Positions 59,336 to 64,000 of a stretch of 64,000 nucleotides of DNA are shown here, one piece after another; position 1 is the first letter of the stretch, and the number at the start of each line of letters is the position of its first letter. The notes beneath the pieces were generated by a model, which saw nothing but the letters and a program-made list of their open reading frames with translations, searched no databases and was not told the DNA's origin. The position numbers and the translations under genes are program-made. The DNA comes from Tetrahymena elliotti 4EA (taxonomy: Eukaryota > Ciliophora > Oligohymenophorea > Hymenostomatida > Tetrahymenidae): assembly GCA_000231825.2 (NCBI GenBank), contig JH720344.1, positions 163,169 through 227,168 of the forward strand, in the 5' to 3' direction.

Positions 59336-62300
59336 ATGGATAGTCTCTTTCGACTTTAGTTTCTTACTATTTTTAAAAAGAACTTACTCATAGCCTACAG
59401 GAGCAAGGATATTTTTAAGGAGAGTATCTTGCCTCTCTTTGCAGGTGTTTTGCTTCTTATGACTAGTAATCAAATTGAGATATTTGCTTTTTTATAATTT
59501 ACAATAATTAATTCATAGAGTACCTCGATTAGCTTGCTATGATGGCGCCTTTACTTATTCCTCTTGCAATCAGTGGTTCTAGTAGATCTACTTTGATTTA
59601 GCTTGTGGAAGAGAAGGCTGAAAGATACAAAGAAACTTAAAAAGTATGAAAATTTTTAAAAATAAAGAAAATTGATTTTTAAAATTGCGTAAAACTTAGA
59701 TTATGGGATTGAAACAGAGCGCCTACATTACTGCATGGATAACCTCTAGTTATACTAAGGGTATTTTGGTAAAATAAATTAAATTACATTTTAAGAAAAT
59801 GGTGGATAATCTTTTATTTTTAAATGCAAAATAGAGTGTCTTTACTTTTATCTTAGCTCCTTTGATAAGTGGATTTCCTTATGTAGATAATGCAGGTCCT
59901 TTTGTGTTAGCCTATTTCTTGTATTTCATATGCTCAATTCACTAGTCACTGTGCTTCTCCACATTGTTCTCTAAGGTGAAAATGGCTTCAGAAATAGGAA
60001 CTATCCTTATGATAATTCCAATTTTCTTAGTCTTTTTAATCTTTGTAAATGAAGTCAAAAAGTAATTTAAAAATTTAAATAGAAGTAATCAAACAAACAT
60101 AACATAATGAATGGGTGAATGAGTGGACAAATAAAATTATTGATTGATCAATCGAAGAATAAGATTACAGTGAAATCCTTGTATTTTTTTACTTATCTTA
60201 TTTGATATGATCATAAGTAAGTAAAAGCTCATTTATTCAGTCATTCATGAATGCTTGTCTGTTTGTTATATTAAATGAATAGCTAGTAGTTACTAAGGAA
60301 TAGATTGAGTTTTAATCATACATTTTTATTAAAAATAGTAAATCAGAATTCTATTGGATCATGGGCTTATTCCCTTAATGTTCAATAGCTTTCAGTTATA
60401 TATCGTTGTAATAGGAAGGATCAATGTTTTATTAGAATGGAAATCTAATTAGTGACTATTACACGTCTAGTGATGCAATTATTTAACTGTCATTTATGAT
60501 CTTTGTTTACATAATTCTTTATTTTTACTTTGATCAAGTCATTCCTAATGAATATGGTGTTTCTAAGCATCCTCTTTTCTTTATTATCAATTTATTCAAG
60601 AAATCAGATAACTCATCTTCCCAAAAAAAGAGTAAGAATCCATCCATTTTTTTAATAAAAGAATAAATAAAGCACATAGCTAATATATCCATTTTTATAA
60701 AAAAGAGTCAAACAATAACTCTCTCGTTGAACCATTGAATTAAAACGATGAGGAATAAGTTAGCGTTTTCCAAAACACATAAGATACTTCATCCGCCCTC
60801 TTCCATGAAGCTTATCCTAATGAAAAGAATTTACCTACTCGTGTTGTCATAAAATCTCTACAAAAAGTGTTTGGCGATTTTACTGCAGTTGATAAGATAT
60901 CAATAAACCTTTACGAATCTAATATTTTCTGGTAAACATTATAAAAGATTATATAAAAAAATCAGATTCTTCTAACTTTAAGTTTACACAATTAATTTAA
61001 ATATATCCAAAACACTTACAAATTGACTAGTGGTTTTGGCAGAAAGTTCTAAATAAAGAGATCTATTAAAATCTAATATCAATGTAAGCAGGTCTTAATT
61101 TTTATTATTATATAATATAGCTTATTAGGTCATAATGGAGCTGGTAAAACAACAACTATTTCTCTTTTGACTGGTTTGATTAGCAAGACATCTGGCCATG
61201 TTAAAAGTAAGCAATTTCATTTTATTTCTGTTTAGAAAGTAACATCTTATAAAAAATAAAATAGTATATGATAAGGATTTAGAAACTGATATTGATCAAA
61301 TTAGAAATAATATTGGTTTGTGCACTTAAAGAGATTGTTTGTATGAAGATTTAACATTTGTTGAGTAGCTTAGATTAATTGGGCAAATTAAAGGTTTAAG
61401 TGGTAATAGACTTCAATCAGAAGTAGAATATATTTTGGAAAAAACAGGTACTCATGGAGAAGCTAATAAAAAAGTTAAGGAGTTATCTGGAGGTCAAAAG
61501 CGTAAGTTATCATTAGGTATGGCTTTGATTGGTGGTTCTAAGATGATATTCTTAGATGAACCTACATCAGGTATGGATAATTTAAGTAGAAGAGCTATTT
61601 GGGATATTTTAGAGTCAGTGCGTAGTGAAGAACGTACCTTAGTTTTAACAACTCACCATTTGGATGAAGCAGAAGTCTTGGCTGATAGAATTGGTATCAT
61701 GGCAAAAGGTAAACTTTTAGCTGTAGGATCAAGTCAATTTATTAAAAAGAATTTCGGAGAAGGATATTCTCTTAGAGTTTCAGTTGAAGAATAACATCTC
61801 TAAGAATTCTAAAGCCAATGGAAGTAAGAGATTAAGGAAATAATTGAATCTCGTATTAAAGAATGTTAATATAACCCCCAAACCCCAGCTGATACAATCT
61901 TATATCTTATCCCTTTCTCTGCCCAATCTAGCTTTGCTGAGTTATTTAACACTTTGGAAAAATACTAACATATCAACGTCGATTTAGAAATGAACAGCTT
62001 AGAAGATGCCTTCATTAATATTGGTATGGACGAAGAAAATTTCTTAGAAAGAAACAATCGTAGATTAAGCAGAAGTGGAAGCAAAAATAACATATAAAAT
62101 GAATAAGAACATAAAAACATCACCAAAAATGAATACACTAACTTTAATGATATTAAAGTACCAGATTGTTTAAAAAACCCACCCTCATACAGCTTTATTT
62201 CATAACTCCAAGCTATCTTCCTTCGTAGATTCTATTACACCATAAGGAACTCCACAAATTGGATTTCTTTCCTTATTGCACTGATTCTTTTAATTGCTGC

Positions 62301-64000
62301 TACAGTCGTAATCAATCATTCTTTAATACTTTTTTCATTCATTCATCTAAATCAAAAATTTAGATTAAAAATTATCAATCAAAATAAATTAAAAATTCTT
62401 AATAAAATGAATGAGTTAAAAAATTTTGCTACTCCTTCATTAAAAAATTATGATGAAAAATAATGTTCAGATAAATTTTTATTAATTAACAACTTGAAAT
62501 TTTGGATAAAAATAAATAATTAAAAACACTAAAATGAATGAATAAAATAAAAGATTTCTTGATAATAAGAAAATTATTTTTTTATTTTGTTGAATTATCT
62601 TTTTTTTTAAAAAATTGTTTAAATTATTAAAAAGGTCGTTGGATTTTTCTCAAAGCCACCAGGTGTTAACGAGAATAACTTTAGATTGTCTTTTATGAGT
62701 TATTTCATGGTTTTAGCTTACACATTCAACTCAGCTATTTTCATTTAACTCCCTGTTATGGAAAGAGAGTACCATCTCAAATATGCTCTTAATGTTATGG
62801 GTTGCAGAGTAATATTTTCATATTAAATTGTAATTTTGTTAAATTAGTTATATTTTATTGGATATGGTTAGGTTTTACCTTATTGGTTGGGAACTTTCTT
62901 GTTTGATTTCTCAGTTTTCTTCTTGACTATTGTTATTTTCATTATTTTATGTTTTGCTTAAAGCCTTACTTATGTTACAGATGAATTTGTAAATATATTC
63001 TTCATTTTAGTCACTTTTGGATCTACTTATGTCACATCTTCTTATTTCTGGGGCTTCATTTTCAAGAAATCAAGTGCTGCTCTTAAATTCTATCCTTTGA
63101 TGAATTATTTTGTTGTTTTCAGTTTACCTTGGATTATTATTGGTTCCATTTATGAACTCTATGATAATGACTATATCTGTAAATATTTTTTTGGTTAGAA
63201 AATTATTTATTCAAATTTTTATTTTATCAATTTTAGCTACTCCTCTTAATGACTGGCTCAATGGATTTTTAGAAATACCTTTGTATTTAATTAGTCCTTT
63301 ATTCTCTTTGAACGTTTCTTTCATTAGTGTTTATCCTCAAACATCTAATGAAGGTATAGCTCACACTGATTTAGTTACCACATTAAACTATCCTTACTAA
63401 TTCTGTTTAATGTAACTTGGAAGTGCTGCTATTTACATGGCATTAACACTTTTCATTGAACAAAAGAGATATGGAGTATAAAATACGGGAAACGAATCAG
63501 GTAATTATTTTTATTGAAAATGAATAGACAATATATTATTTTAAATATTTAAATAATAGATGAAGCAAAAATATTAGCTTCAATTCAAGAATAAGGTGAT
63601 GAACTTGTAAACGATGAAAATCAAAAGGTTGTTACTCTTGAAAATTAAACAGTTAGAGTCAAAGGATTAACAAAAATTTATGAAAATGGTACACAAGCTA
63701 TTAAAAACACAAACTTTGCATATACTAAAGGAGAAATATTTGGGCTACTTGGTCCTAATGGTGCAGGAAAATCAACAACATTCAGTGTCTTAACTAGTTT
63801 AATCCCTAAATCATATGGTTCTCTCAAGATTAAGAATATTGAAGTAGATAAAGGTATCATGGAAATCTATTAAGATGTTGGTATCTGTCCTCAATTCGAC
63901 TGTCTTTGGGAAAATCTTTCTCCTCCTGAACATTTGAAATTATTTGGAAGAATGAAAGGCTTGAAAGGTAGAGATCTTGATGAATCCGTTGAGTATTTCT
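59336..64000 (+). CDS. ABCA-type full ABC transporter, second tandem copy, 3' end outside window
   Basis: ATG at 59336 ([16 protein letters not shown]) aligns with the start of the 51536 gene. Exons: 59336-59465, 59519-59643, 59700-59768, 59835-60061, 60339-60631, 60706-60931, 61121-61206, 61265-62307, 62635-62808, 62872-63178, 63237-63500, 63560 onward. Every junction matches the first copy in place and phase; one extra intron (63179-63236) splits the exon equivalent to 54818-55379. NBD1: [46 protein letters not shown]2 begins with GPNGAGKST near 63750 and the window ends before its signature motif. Like its neighbour it should be a membrane transporter of lipid-like substrates. Confidence 0.92.

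Noticed and set aside
1..64000. tRNA and rRNA genes
   Set aside because: I looked for B-box/T-loop-like GGTTCGAATCC and for conserved rRNA text on both strands and found nothing convincing; the tandem unit's TTTAGCTAACTCAGAT only superficially resembles a tRNA D-arm.
1..64000. Prokaryotic features (operons, Shine-Dalgarno sites, rho-independent terminators)
   Set aside because: The reassigned TAA/TAG codons and GT-AG introns show a ciliate nuclear genome, so such features are not expected.

Overview
The window reads as a draft piece of the macronuclear genome of a ciliate of the Tetrahymena type. Base composition is very AT-rich. Every long gene reads through TAA and TAG (as Gln) and stops only at TGA. 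Introns are short, AT-rich and GT-AG. Many proteins are rich in Gln and Asn. There is one N gap (46501-46612). Apparent ORFs that end at TAA or TAG are therefore usually fragments of longer genes, and intergenic DNA is open by chance over quite long stretches. No database search was possible, so names rest on motifs, membrane segments and comparison between copies inside the window.

Layout. 1-15560: a tandem array of eight copies of an unrecognised four-pass membrane protein family in two subtypes (A and B). Three full-length copies and one shorter copy look intact, one is cut by the window edge, and three are decayed. Each is preceded by related upstream blocks; the last block has no gene. 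17005-18870: an intact multi-pass membrane protein. 20321-28814: a giant cysteine-rich surface protein (about 2,640 aa) whose C-terminal membrane module is paralogous to the 17005 protein. 29691-31156: a smaller cysteine-rich relative with frame breaks. 31491-33779 (minus): a polytopic membrane protein with a charged tail. 35081-42264 (minus): a hybrid histidine kinase (HisKA, ATPase, Gln/Asn-rich linker, receiver). Its catalytic half is an unbroken 4.4-kb frame, but its membrane sensor half carries in-frame TGA codons and a frameshift. 43833-45015 (minus): a decayed unnamed gene. 45085-45261: a small acidic ORF. 45745-48150: a tandem repeat of about 300 bp containing the gap. 48150-51535: AT-rich DNA without visible genes. 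51536-56711 and 59336-64000: two tandem ABCA-type full ABC transporters with nearly identical exon structure, separated by a small transposase-like helix-turn-helix remnant; the second runs off the window.

Functional theme. Almost everything recognisable is a membrane or surface gene: sensor kinase, cysteine-rich surface proteins, lipid-type ABC transporters and an expanded small membrane family. Local duplication followed by decay is the main process visible: array copies, an internal 507-bp duplication in the giant protein, a gene-level ABC duplication, and several broken paralogues.
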